64,000 bases of DNA from Anaerolineales bacterium. GTDB lineage: Bacteria; Chloroflexota; Anaerolineae; 4572-78; J111. The first letter of the stretch is position 1; the number at the start of each line of letters is the position of its first letter. Of this stretch, positions 43,722 through 51,325 are shown one piece after another. Where the stretch lies: the NCBI GenBank assembly GCA_015075185.1, contig JABTUW010000002.1, positions 558,001 to 622,000 of the forward strand. The letters are read 5' to 3'. The notes beneath the pieces were generated by a model. The model worked only from the letters and a program-made list of their open reading frames with translations. It was not told where the DNA came from and did not search any database. The position numbers and the translations under genes are program-made.

Positions 43722-44414
43722 ATGTCTGGCACGTTGTTAGTGATTGAGGATGATCTTGACTCCTGTGACTTATTGCAGCTCATTCTTACCCGGAAGGGCT
43801 TCCAGGTGGAGATGGCCTATGATGCCAGCACGGGACTCCAAAAGAGTTCTACCCTCCAGCCGGATGGAATTATTCTGGACCTCATGCTGCCCGATCTGGA
43901 TGGCTGGCAGGCGTGCGCCCGCTTGAGAGAAATGTCAGATGTGCCCATTATTATCCTCACCGCGTTAGATGTAGCGGAATACTCGATTAAGGGCCTGGAA
44001 TTGGGCGCCGACGCCTACCTGGTCAAGCCGGTCGCGCCTGAAGAGTTGGTGGCCCGTGTTCGGGCTGTCCTTCGCCGGGCCAGTCGCTTAAGAACCAGGC
44101 GGGGTGACGGTCAAGGCTCTCTTTTTACTTATAAAAAGCTGGTGGTTGACTTTGACCGGCAAGAAGTGACCGTTGCCGGCCAGAGGGTCCATTTAACCCC
44201 GGCCGAGTTCCGCCTGTTGACAGTTCTGGTTCAACACAAAGGCCGTTTGCTGCCGCATCAATTTCTGGTGAGGCAAGTATGGGGACCGGAGTTCAGTGGG
44301 GGGGTTGACTATTTGCACCGCTATATTAATTATCTGCGGCGCAAACTGGAAAAAGATCCGAGTCAGCCCGAGTTGATCCACACTGAAGGGGAAATTGGCT
44401 ACCGGTTTGCCTAG
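43722..44414 (+). CDS. OmpR/PhoB-family response regulator
   Basis: 230 residues from the second of two adjacent ATGs, 4 nt after GGAGGG; TTG at 43692 and ATG at 43695 are alternatives. Receiver domain 1-120 with acidic pocket IEDD, phosphoacceptor Asp53 in ILDLMLPD, switch Thr in ILTA, and Lys in LVKPV. A winged-helix DNA-binding domain follows from 130 (LTPAEFRLLTVLVQHKG, YLHRYINYLRRKLE). No histidine kinase is adjacent, so it is an orphan here. Targets unknown. Confidence 0.95.
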   Translation: MSGTLLVIEDDLDSCDLLQLILTRKGFQVEMAYDASTGLQKSSTLQPDGIILDLMLPDLDGWQACARLREMSDVPIIILTALDVAEYSIKGLELGADAYLVKPVAPEELVARVRAVLRRASRLRTRRGDGQGSLFTYKKLVVDFDRQEVTVAGQRVHLTPAEFRLLTVLVQHKGRLLPHQFLVRQVWGPEFSGGVDYLHRYINYLRRKLEKDPSQPELIHTEGEIGYRFA

Positions 44415-44430
44415 CCTTTTTCTGCTCATC

Positions 44431-45009
44431 CTAATTCAGTTCATCCAAGGTCAAGGCCATACTGGGAATAAATGTTTCCATAAAGTAGTCCACTTCCGGC
44501 AGCTTTAGCTCAGTCAGGGTTGCCTTGATTGCCTTTTCTGCTTTGGCAAACTCTTGATTGCCGGCCTTTAGTTCTTCCAGACACTTCAAATAAGCACAGA
44601 TTTTATCGGCGGCTTTGACAAGCTGCCAATGGTCACGATCCTCTTCTTGCGCGAAAAACAGGCTTTGATAAGCCGGTTTTAATTCTTCCGGCAGCATGTT
44701 ATGCAGCCGCTGGCTCGCCACCCGCTCGATTTCACCGTAGGTTTGTTTGATCTTGGGATTGAAGTATTTGATAGGAGCGGCCAGATCGCCGGTAATAACT
44801 TCGCCCGCATCGTGAAATAAAGCCAATACTGCCGTTCGTTCTGGGTTCACCGTCCCCTCGAAAAATTTATTCCTGATCAAAGCTAAACCATGCGCAATCA
44901 TAGCCACCTGGAGACTATGTTCTTGAATATTTTCCGGGTGGGTATTGCGCATCAATCCCCAGCGTTGAATGAATTTCATTCGGGCCAGGTAGGCAAAAAA
45001 GTGACTCAT
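44431..45009 (-). CDS. yfbR: YfbR-like HD 5'-deoxynucleotidase
   Basis: 192 residues from the ATG at 45009, AGGAG 6 nt before; the longer frame adds 18 unsupported residues. YfbR dephosphorylates deoxynucleoside 5'-monophosphates. Marks are FAYLARMKFIQRWGLMRN, ENIQEHSLQVAMIAH and the HD pair LFHDAGEVITGDLAAPIKY, with the late metal Asp in VKAADKICAYLKCLEE. Converges with the response regulator. Confidence 0.92.
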   Translation of the reverse strand: MSHFFAYLARMKFIQRWGLMRNTHPENIQEHSLQVAMIAHGLALIRNKFFEGTVNPERTAVLALFHDAGEVITGDLAAPIKYFNPKIKQTYGEIERVASQRLHNMLPEELKPAYQSLFFAQEEDRDHWQLVKAADKICAYLKCLEELKAGNQEFAKAEKAIKATLTELKLPEVDYFMETFIPSMALTLDELN

Positions 45010-45127
45010 GGGCGACTCCTTTAAGAAACGGTTTATTAGTATAACGGTCAGTTTACTTCCCAAAGCTTAAATAACAAAAACGCCCTAACTCGGAGACGAT
45101 AGGTAATTGATGAACCAGGGGCGAAGA

Positions 45128-45156
45128 TTGTACCTTTTATTTTTGAGTGGTACACT
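45128..45156 (+). promoter_or_regulatory. Possible promoter of the 703-residue glycosyltransferase
   Basis: TTGTAC (45128-45133), 17-bp spacer and TACACT (45151-45156), 56 nt before the start codon. Both boxes are 4 of 6. The rest of the 202-nt gap to yfbR is otherwise unremarkable. Confidence 0.35.
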
Positions 45157-45211
45157 GGGGCATATTTGATCGAGATGAAAGTCCTCGCCATCATCCGTGA
45201 GGTTTTAAGTT

Positions 45212-47323
45212 TTGAGCATCAATTTTCGCCTTTCACCGGGCCTGGCCCGACGGGCCAGCTTGCTGATCCTACTGCTCGCCTTTTTCCTGCGCGTCTACCA
45301 GCTCGACAGCCAATCTCTCCGAGGCGACGAAGCGGCGACCGTGCTCTACTCCGCTTTGCCCATCACCGACCTGTGGGAATTGTCTCGCGTCACCGACCCG
45401 CACCCCCCCCTCTACTACTTAATGCTCCATCCCTGGCAGGGGTGGGCCGGCGAGAGCGCCTGGGCCATGCGTTTCGCCGGAGTCACTGCCAGCACCTTAG
45501 CGGTGGCGGCCCTGTATGCCCTGGCCCACCGGACCCTGCGGACGGCCGCCGCCCCTCTCCTCGCCGCCGCTCTGCTGGCAGTCAATCCGCTCCAAATCTG
45601 GCTGGCCCAGGATATTCGGTCCTATCCTTTTTTTACCCTGCTGGGGCTGCTCTCTTCCTGGTCCTTGTGGCGAGCTTTGCATAGTAGTCAGAAGCCAGTA
45701 ACCAGTAATCAGAAGTCAGTAGCCAGTAGCCAGATATACACGCTCTACGCTTCACGCTCCACCCCCTGGCTCCTCTACCTGTTCACCACCCTGGCTTGTT
45801 TCTACATCCATTATTACACCGCCTTCCTCATCGCCTTCCAGGGCTTGTTTGTGCTCTGCAATGGGCGGCGGTTCTGGGCGCAAAAATGGCCGTGGCTGGC
45901 CTCGCAAGTAACCCTGGCTCTGCTGATGATTCCCGGCCTGCAACTGGCCTACAATTTTGTCGGCGAAGCGGCCGGGGGTATTGATAAAATCGCCACCCCC
46001 GATCTGCTGCGGCTGGCCTCCACCTCGCTGCTGACCGGCTTCACCCTGGCCAACACCTGGGGCCTATGGGCCAGCCTGCTCCTGGCTCCGCTGTGGCTCG
46101 TGGGTATCGTCGTCCTTCTCCGCCGTGATTTTGTCCCCGGTAGCTTCTGGACTCTATTTTTTGCCATCCCTGTCCTCGGCGTGATTGGCCTCTCCATTGA
46201 CCGCCCTTTCTTCAAAGAGCGTTTTCTCATCCAGGCCCAGCCCGCCTTTGAATTGCTCCTGGCTGCCGGCTTCTTGAGCCTGTGGCGAGCCAGCAAATGG
46301 CGAATACCGAATAGCGAACCCGCAGGGCAAGTGTGGCAGGTGGCAACTATCTCTTCACGCAACACGCAATATGCAATACGCAATACGCTTCACGCCTCCC
46401 GCCTCCTTGCCTCCCTCCTCCTGGCTTTCCTGCTCTGGGTCAATTTCCTGGCCCTCGCCAATTATTTCGCCAACCCCGCTTATGCCAAAGCCCCACCCTG
46501 GCAGCTCTTTCACGACTACGTCAGCGGCCACGCCCGCCCCGGCGATGTCATGCTGACCAACTTCCCGGAAGCGGCGGTCAGCTACTACAGCCCCAACGAA
46601 CTGCCCTTTTACGTGATCCCCGCGGAACGCGACCTGCCGGCTGCATCTCGCCTGGCCCAAACCGAGCAAATTGCCGAAGCCTACCAGCGCATCTGGTTTT
46701 TGCCCTTATTACGCCAGGGTTTCGACGAACAGGGCGACGTTCTCAACTGGCTGGATCGCCACGCCGACCGGGTCCATCAAATCTTCTTCCCCGATTACAA
46801 CCTCAATCTTTACCTCAGTCCACCCGCCATTGACGCCTCGCTTATCGGCCAGCCGGTTGCCTTTGCCCACGGCCCCCGCCTGCGCGGCTACCAAATCTTT
46901 GACAAAGACGGCGACTCCCGCCTGACCCCGTTGGAGGCAGAGACGGCGGACTATCTTCTCACGCTTGAGCCGGAAGACCAATTTGCCCTCTCCCTCTACT
47001 GGCTCAGCACCGGCCCCGGCGACGCTTCCTACACCGTTTTTGTCCACCTCATCGCCGCCGATGGCTTCAATCGCGCCGGCCAGGATAACCTCCCGGTCTG
47101 GGGTAGCTACCCGACCACCCTCTGGCAGTCCGGCGAAAAAATCACCGACAAATACATCTTGACCATTCCCGCCGGCGCTCCTCCTGGCGACCACCGCCTG
47201 CGTGTCGGCTGGTACAACTCGACCACCCAGGAACGGGTCCCGGTTGTAGATAACCAAGGCCAATCTAGCGGCGATTTTACAACCTTGAATGTCATCATCC
47301 GAGTTAAAACCGTTGGCAATTAA
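45212..47323 (+). CDS. GT39-like membrane glycosyltransferase with one C-terminal module
   Basis: 703 residues, TTG start with GAGG 9 nt before. Membrane half to about 410 with the first-loop SLRGDEAATVLYS acidic motif and DPHPPLYYL, typical of GT39/ArnT-like proteins. Two in-frame repeat stretches occur: about 157-185 (SSQKPVTSNQKSVASSQ) and 360-397 (NTQYAIRNTLHASR). The C-terminal 170 residues contain one beta module (YTVFVHLIAADG, HRLRVGWYNSTTQERVPV). Its end overlaps the next glycosyltransferase by 35 nt in another frame. Substrate unknown. Confidence 0.83.
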   Translation: MSINFRLSPGLARRASLLILLLAFFLRVYQLDSQSLRGDEAATVLYSALPITDLWELSRVTDPHPPLYYLMLHPWQGWAGESAWAMRFAGVTASTLAVAALYALAHRTLRTAAAPLLAAALLAVNPLQIWLAQDIRSYPFFTLLGLLSSWSLWRALHSSQKPVTSNQKSVASSQIYTLYASRSTPWLLYLFTTLACFYIHYYTAFLIAFQGLFVLCNGRRFWAQKWPWLASQVTLALLMIPGLQLAYNFVGEAAGGIDKIATPDLLRLASTSLLTGFTLANTWGLWASLLLAPLWLVGIVVLLRRDFVPGSFWTLFFAIPVLGVIGLSIDRPFFKERFLIQAQPAFELLLAAGFLSLWRASKWRIPNSEPAGQVWQVATISSRNTQYAIRNTLHASRLLASLLLAFLLWVNFLALANYFANPAYAKAPPWQLFHDYVSGHARPGDVMLTNFPEAAVSYYSPNELPFYVIPAERDLPAASRLAQTEQIAEAYQRIWFLPLLRQGFDEQGDVLNWLDRHADRVHQIFFPDYNLNLYLSPPAIDASLIGQPVAFAHGPRLRGYQIFDKDGDSRLTPLEAETADYLLTLEPEDQFALSLYWLSTGPGDASYTVFVHLIAADGFNRAGQDNLPVWGSYPTTLWQSGEKITDKYILTIPAGAPPGDHRLRVGWYNSTTQERVPVVDNQGQSSGDFTTLNVIIRVKTVGN
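45682..45766. repeat. In-gene AGTAGCCAGTA tandem words
   Basis: AGTAGTCAGAAGCCAGTAAC, CAGTAATCAGAAGTCAGTAG and CCAGTAGCCAG, then TACGCTTCACGCTCC. The same CAGTAGCCAG words form a palindrome in the gap at 59.05 kb. In frame inside a glycosyltransferase. Confidence 0.75.
46296..46402. repeat. In-gene AATGGCGAATA element and ACGCAATACGCAA words
   Basis: AAATGGCGAATACCGAATAG, CGAACCCGCAGGGCAAGTGT, GGCAGGTGGCAAC, then ACGCAACACGCAATATGC and AATACGCAATACGC. The first half matches 28434-28505 on the other strand. In frame. Confidence 0.75.
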
Positions 47324-49352
47324 CAATTATCAATTGACCGTTGACAATTATTTGCCTCGCCACCTCCCCTTTCTCCTGATCCTCCTCCTCCACCTGGCCC
47401 TTTCCCTCACCTACGCCCGGCAAGTGCCCCTCGGCGAAGCGCCCGACGAGCCGGCCCATTTGAGCTATGCCCAATTTATTGCCCGGCAAGGCCGCCTGCC
47501 GCTCACTTTGGCCGAACGCCGGGAAGCCGGCTATCGTTCGGCCTGGCCGCCGCTCTACCATTTTCTGGTGGCCGGCCCGCTCGCCGCCATCGGCGACACG
47601 CCCCCCACCCGCCTGAAGGCTGTCGGCGATACCCCCCGCCGCCTCATCCCGACCAACGGCCAGACGATTGCCGCCTTCATCCATACCGCCGACGAAGCTC
47701 TCCCCTGGCGCGGCCTGCCTCTGGCCTGGCATCTTGGCCGGCTCATTTCCGTTGCGCTAACCGCCCTCTCAGTCACCCTGACCTATGCCATCGCCTGGCG
47801 TCTCACCGGCCAGCGCGCCCTGGCCGCCAGCGCCGCTGCCCTGCACGCCTTTATTCCCCAGGTCCTCTTCGTCGGCAGCGCCCTCAACGACGACAACCTG
47901 CTCATTTTTCTCTCCGGCCTGATTTTTTTGAGTCTGCTTACCTACCCGCCTCGCTCCAGCCCACGCCGCGCCTTCCTGCTAGGCGCATTGCTCGGTTTGG
48001 CCACTATTACCAAGTACAATGCTTTACCATTGTGGGCTTTGGTCGCCACTTGGGCCTTCTGGCGCAAAATGAAGCAGAAAAAAATATCCAATAATTATTC
48101 TCTATCTTCTAACTTCTATCTTCTATCTTCTATCCTTCTCTTCTTCCTCGGCTCCCTCCTTACCGCGGGCTGGTGGTTCATCTTCATCTGGCTCCACTTC
48201 AACCAGGTTGACACCCTCGGCCTGCTGCCCGGCTCGCTGGCGGCGCTGACCGCCGGAACCAGCGACGCGTCCCTCCGCCAATTGTTCACCACTCCATCCC
48301 TAAGCTTCCCCTCCCTGGCCACCTGGCTGGAGTGGTTCATTACCCTCTTCGAGACTTTCTGGGGCAGCTTCGGCGGCGGCAGCACGATTGACCTGCCAGC
48401 GTGGAGTTACGGGCTGCTCGCCTTCTTATGCCTGCTGGCGATCATCATAGGGGTCGGAGGTCGGGGGGCAGGGGTTGGGAGCCGAGCCTCACGCTCCACG
48501 CTCCACGCTACAGAGCGAAGCCTCCCTTTGGGACGCTCTACGCTCTTCCTCCTCTCCCCTCTCCTCTTCCTCCCGCTGCCATTGCTCCGCTTCATCCTCA
48601 CCGGCAGCATCGTCGAGACCGCCCAGGGCCGCCACCTCTTTCCCGCCCTCCCTGCCATCACTCTAGCCCTCGTTTGGGGATTATCACGTTATAGGTTACA
48701 GGTTAGAGATTACAGGTCGCAATTTGCCCGCACTACGCCCTACGCTTTACGTCTCATCCTCCCCCTCTTCGCTCTCCTCCTCAGCGTCTACAGCCTCAAT
48801 CTCATCCAGGCCAGCTACCCGCCTCCCATTTCCCTCCGTACGACTACCACAGCCGCCAATCTTCTAAATGTCAAAGTCGCTAAAAGCATCACCCTGATGG
48901 GTTACGAAGTGGGTCAGGCCACCCCCGGCGTTTTGTCGCTCACTCTGGTTTGGCAAGCCGACGCTGTTCCAACCGACGATTACCTTATCGAACTAACCGC
49001 GCACGGTGCGGCCGGTGAACCTGTCGGCGGCTGGCTCGGCCATCCTCTCGGCGGGCGCTACCCCACCCGCGCCTGGGACAAAGGCGACACCTTGCGCCAC
49101 ACCGTCCCCATCCCTTTCCTGCCCGGCCAGCCTGCTGGCCCCTTCACCATCACCCTGCGCCTGCTCGACTCCTTCAACCAACCGACCCCCTCCAGCCCGC
49201 TCACCTTCACCACCAACCTTCCAGCCTTCCAGCCCTCCAGCCCTCCCATCCTCCCCCCCAACCACCTCCGCGCCGACGACCTCCCCTCTGCTGCCCCTTT
49301 CACCTATCGCAGCACCCTCAGCTCGTTCTCCGACTCTCCCCACCTGACCTGA
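47289..49352 (+). CDS. GT39-like glycosyltransferase, part before an in-frame TGA
   Basis: 687 residues up to TGA at 49350-49352. Membrane half to about 510 with the GT-C first loop PLGEAPDEPAHLSYAQ, then one C-terminal beta module (VPTDDYLIELTAHG, GPFTITLRLLDS). The same frame stays open for 338 more residues after the TGA, so the ancestral protein was about 1,026 residues. The ATG lies inside the previous gene; the first 20 residues (AINNYQLTVDNY) come from a repeat. Several more repeats lie in frame (48083-48135, 48465-48545, 48690-48765, 49206-49256). It may still give a membrane enzyme missing its last modules. Confidence 0.72.
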   Translation: MSSSELKPLAINNYQLTVDNYLPRHLPFLLILLLHLALSLTYARQVPLGEAPDEPAHLSYAQFIARQGRLPLTLAERREAGYRSAWPPLYHFLVAGPLAAIGDTPPTRLKAVGDTPRRLIPTNGQTIAAFIHTADEALPWRGLPLAWHLGRLISVALTALSVTLTYAIAWRLTGQRALAASAAALHAFIPQVLFVGSALNDDNLLIFLSGLIFLSLLTYPPRSSPRRAFLLGALLGLATITKYNALPLWALVATWAFWRKMKQKKISNNYSLSSNFYLLSSILLFFLGSLLTAGWWFIFIWLHFNQVDTLGLLPGSLAALTAGTSDASLRQLFTTPSLSFPSLATWLEWFITLFETFWGSFGGGSTIDLPAWSYGLLAFLCLLAIIIGVGGRGAGVGSRASRSTLHATERSLPLGRSTLFLLSPLLFLPLPLLRFILTGSIVETAQGRHLFPALPAITLALVWGLSRYRLQVRDYRSQFARTTPYALRLILPLFALLLSVYSLNLIQASYPPPISLRTTTTAANLLNVKVAKSITLMGYEVGQATPGVLSLTLVWQADAVPTDDYLIELTAHGAAGEPVGGWLGHPLGGRYPTRAWDKGDTLRHTVPIPFLPGQPAGPFTITLRLLDSFNQPTPSSPLTFTTNLPAFQPSSPPILPPNHLRADDLPSAAPFTYRSTLSSFSDSPHLT
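47316..47352. repeat. CAATTATCAATTGACCGTTGACAATTA words
   Basis: GGCAATTAACAATTATCAAT then TGACCGTTGACAATTATTTG, an AT-rich degenerate palindrome across the end of one glycosyltransferase gene and the start of the next. The same words occur at 59.88-60.0 kb in a gap. Confidence 0.65.
48083..48135. repeat. In-gene TTCTATCTTCTATCTTCTATC words
   Basis: Degenerate tandem words (TCTATCTTCTAACTTC, TATCTTCTATCTTC, TATCCTTC) encoding SLSSNFYLLSSILLFF within a membrane helix. The family matches the gaps at 19.53 and 63.35 kb. Confidence 0.65.
48465..48545. repeat. In-gene CACGCTCCACGCT words
   Basis: TCACGCTCCACGCTCCACGC then TACAGAGCGAAGCCTCC and GGGACGCTCTACGCTC, preceded by GGGGCAGGGGTTGGG. In frame between membrane helices of the split glycosyltransferase. 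Confidence 0.6.
48690..48765. repeat. In-gene GGTTACAGGTTAGAGATTACAGG words
   Basis: TATAGGTTACAGGTTAGAG, ATTACAGGTCGC, then ACTACGCCCTACGCTTTACG. In frame (RYRLQVRDYRSQF). The second part resembles the TACGCTTCACGC words elsewhere. Confidence 0.55.
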
Positions 49353-50369
49353 TTGGACCGAACGGCCAAACTTTTCCCCGCCCGTGTTATCTCCGGCCCC
49401 AACGGCTCTGTTGCTCTCTTCGTCGTCGCTGCCAACTGGCCCAGCGGTGCGTACTCCTTGCCGTTGAACCTTCAACATTTAACGTTCAACGTTGCCAACC
49501 GGCCTCGCCAATTCGACCTCCCCCCAATGCAGCATAGGGTCAACGCCAATTTTGCTGGCACCCTCACCCTGTTGGGCTACGATTTACCCCAGCGCCGGGT
49601 GCAGCCGGACGAAGGTTTTCCGATCACCCTCCACTGGCAGGCCGAACGCACGATGGGCCAGAATTTGATTGTCTTCAACCACCTCCTGGATCAAGCGGCT
49701 GTCCAGCGCGGCGGCGCGGACCGTGTCCCGCAGCTTTACTACACCACCCTGCTCTGGGTTCCCGACGAAATCGTCTCCGACGCCTATGACGTGCCCGTCG
49801 CCGCCGACGCTCCCCCCGGCGTCTACTGGCTCGACGTCGGCCTCTACCCCTCCGAGCAGCCTACCTTTTCCCTGCCCCTGTTTGCCAGCGGCCAGCCCCT
49901 CGACCGCAACAGCGTCCGCCTCGGCCCGCTCAAGGTCGGCGGCTCACCGCCCGGCGTCACCATACCCGCCGCTACCCCCCAGAACCCGCTCAATCTCCCC
50001 TTCGCCGGCCAAATCACCCTCCTCGGCTTCAATCTTAACGTTGAACGTTCAACGTTGAACGTTCAACGTTTAACCCTCTTCTGGCGCGCCGACTCTCCTC
50101 CCCCCACCGATTACACCGTCTTCATCCACCTGCTCGACCCGCTTGGGAACCTGGTTGCCCAATTCGACAGCCCTCCCGCCGCTGGCGCTTACCCCACCAG
50201 TCTGTGGGACCCCGGCGAAATCATCGCCGACGAGCATCTGCTGCACGACCTGCCCCCTGGCCGCTACACCCTGCAAATCGGCCTCTACCGGCCCGACACC
50301 GGCGAGCGGCTGGCTGTAGCAGGTTCGCCGGATGGGGTGGTCAAGCTGATGGAGCTTGAGATTAAGTAG
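49353..50369 (+). CDS. Detached C-terminal modules of the split glycosyltransferase
   Basis: 338 codons in the same frame directly after the TGA, nominally from a TTG with no Shine-Dalgarno. It holds two beta modules (ITLHWQAERTMGQNLIVFNH to VYWLDVGLYPSEQP, and YTVFIHLLDPLGNL to YTLQIGLYRPDTGERL) like those at the end of the 903-residue protein. It has no signal peptide, so if made alone it could not reach the outside. Read-through, pseudogenisation or a sequencing error are the options. Repeat words TTCAACGTTGAACG lie in frame at 50036-50073. Confidence 0.6.
   Translation: MDRTAKLFPARVISGPNGSVALFVVAANWPSGAYSLPLNLQHLTFNVANRPRQFDLPPMQHRVNANFAGTLTLLGYDLPQRRVQPDEGFPITLHWQAERTMGQNLIVFNHLLDQAAVQRGGADRVPQLYYTTLLWVPDEIVSDAYDVPVAADAPPGVYWLDVGLYPSEQPTFSLPLFASGQPLDRNSVRLGPLKVGGSPPGVTIPAATPQNPLNLPFAGQITLLGFNLNVERSTLNVQRLTLFWRADSPPPTDYTVFIHLLDPLGNLVAQFDSPPAAGAYPTSLWDPGEIIADEHLLHDLPPGRYTLQIGLYRPDTGERLAVAGSPDGVVKLMELEIK
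50036..50073. repeat. In-gene AACGTTGAACGTTC palindromic tandem
   Basis: TTAACGTTGAACGTTCAACG then TTGAACGTTCAACGTTTAAC, alternating AACGTT/GAACGTTC units that are self-complementary at every shift. A weaker copy is at 49463-49496, and the last codons of the RNase III gene at 60.74 kb use the same words. Confidence 0.75.
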
Positions 50370-50423
50370 TTCACCTTTTTGGAAACTGAGAGGTCTTGAG
50401 AAGGTAAGACAAAACGGGCAAAA

Positions 50424-50438
50424 TGTGGTATGATCATA
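50424..50438 (+). promoter_or_regulatory. Extended -10 with overlapping palindrome before the UPF0175 gene
   Basis: TGTGGTATGAT gives an extended -10 (TATGAT at 50429-50434) and the perfect palindrome TATGATCATA overlaps it, 31 nt before the antitoxin start. A poor -35 lies about 17-18 nt upstream. Autorepression by the antitoxin would fit. Confidence 0.4.
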
Positions 50439-50468
50439 TCCAAGTTATTTACCAAGTGAGGCCAAAGA

Positions 50469-50741
50469 ATGTCAACAAAACCATTGACTTTGACTGTACC
50501 GGCTTCGCTGGCGCAAGAGTTAGATTCAGCCAGCCAGGAGTTCTTGGTCGAAATATTAGAACGAGGGTTGCGTGAATTAAAAATTGAGCGTGCTCTGGAT
50601 CGCTACGCGCGGGGAGGTATTTCTTTTAATGCAGCAGCGCATCAAGCCGGTGTTTCCAGGGACGAATTAGCCCGTCATGCTTACGCCCGCGGGATAGAGC
50701 CACCTTTTAGCAGCGAGACATTGGCCGAAGAACTCAGTTGA
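50469..50741 (+). CDS. UPF0175-family antitoxin
   Basis: 90 residues. UPF0175 proteins are ribbon- or helix-type small antitoxins paired with PIN-domain toxins. Marks are LTVPASLAQELD, the helix FLVEILERGLRELKIERALD, RYARGGISFNAAAHQAGVS and the terminal YARGIEPPFS. Its stop overlaps the TTG of the toxin gene. Probably binds both its toxin and the palindrome upstream. Confidence 0.88.
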   Translation: MSTKPLTLTVPASLAQELDSASQEFLVEILERGLRELKIERALDRYARGGISFNAAAHQAGVSRDELARHAYARGIEPPFSSETLAEELS

Positions 50742-51268
50742 ACACGATATCCATGGTCATATCGAACGCTGGCCCCTTGATGGCGCTCGGCAAATTGAAC
50801 CGGCTGGATCTTTTGGCTGATTTGTACTCAGAGGTACAGATCCCGCGCGCTGTCTACGATGAAGTCGTGACGCGAGGGCTTACTCGAGGTGCGTCTGATG
50901 CTCTTACCGTGCGCTTGTTTTGGGAACGCCAGGTCTGGCCAATCGTAGATATAGCGGAAGCGAACTTAGCCACCTACAAACCGCCGGTCATTCTCCATCC
51001 CGGTGAAATTGAAGTATTAGTTCTCGCCCAAATGCTGGCTGACCCAATGGTCTTGCTAGATGACGAGGTAGCGCGAGCGGAGGCCCGCCGCTTAGGATTG
51101 CGCTTACGCGGAACGTTGGGCATTTTGGTACAAGCTTATCGCCAGAGTTTGCTTTCCTTCAACCAAGTTGAATTGCTGGTTCACGAGATTGCAGCCAGGC
51201 CCGATATTTGGATTAGCGCCAAATTATGCCAGCAGGTGCTAGACTCGTTATATCAATCTGAGGGGTAA
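50738..51268 (+). CDS. DUF3368 PIN-like nuclease toxin
   Basis: 176 residues from TTG 50738 (overlapping the antitoxin stop), or 171 from ATG 50753, which begins directly at the family sequence VISNAGPLMALGKL. PIN acidic residues are visible in PRAVYDEV, GEIEVLVLA and LLDDEVARAEARRLGL. DUF3368 proteins are presumed ribonuclease toxins. Complete. Third toxin-antitoxin module in 16 kb. Confidence 0.9.
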   Translation: MNTISMVISNAGPLMALGKLNRLDLLADLYSEVQIPRAVYDEVVTRGLTRGASDALTVRLFWERQVWPIVDIAEANLATYKPPVILHPGEIEVLVLAQMLADPMVLLDDEVARAEARRLGLRLRGTLGILVQAYRQSLLSFNQVELLVHEIAARPDIWISAKLCQQVLDSLYQSEG

Positions 51269-51325
51269 TGATAAGCTCCTTGAATCTTCCTGGAAGCTAA
51301 GAGCTTTCGGGAAGGTAGCTCAATT

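Noticed and set aside
45682..45766. Possible CRISPR array
   Set aside because: Units are short and degenerate with no constant repeat or spacer length, they lie in frame in a glycosyltransferase gene, and no cas gene is near.
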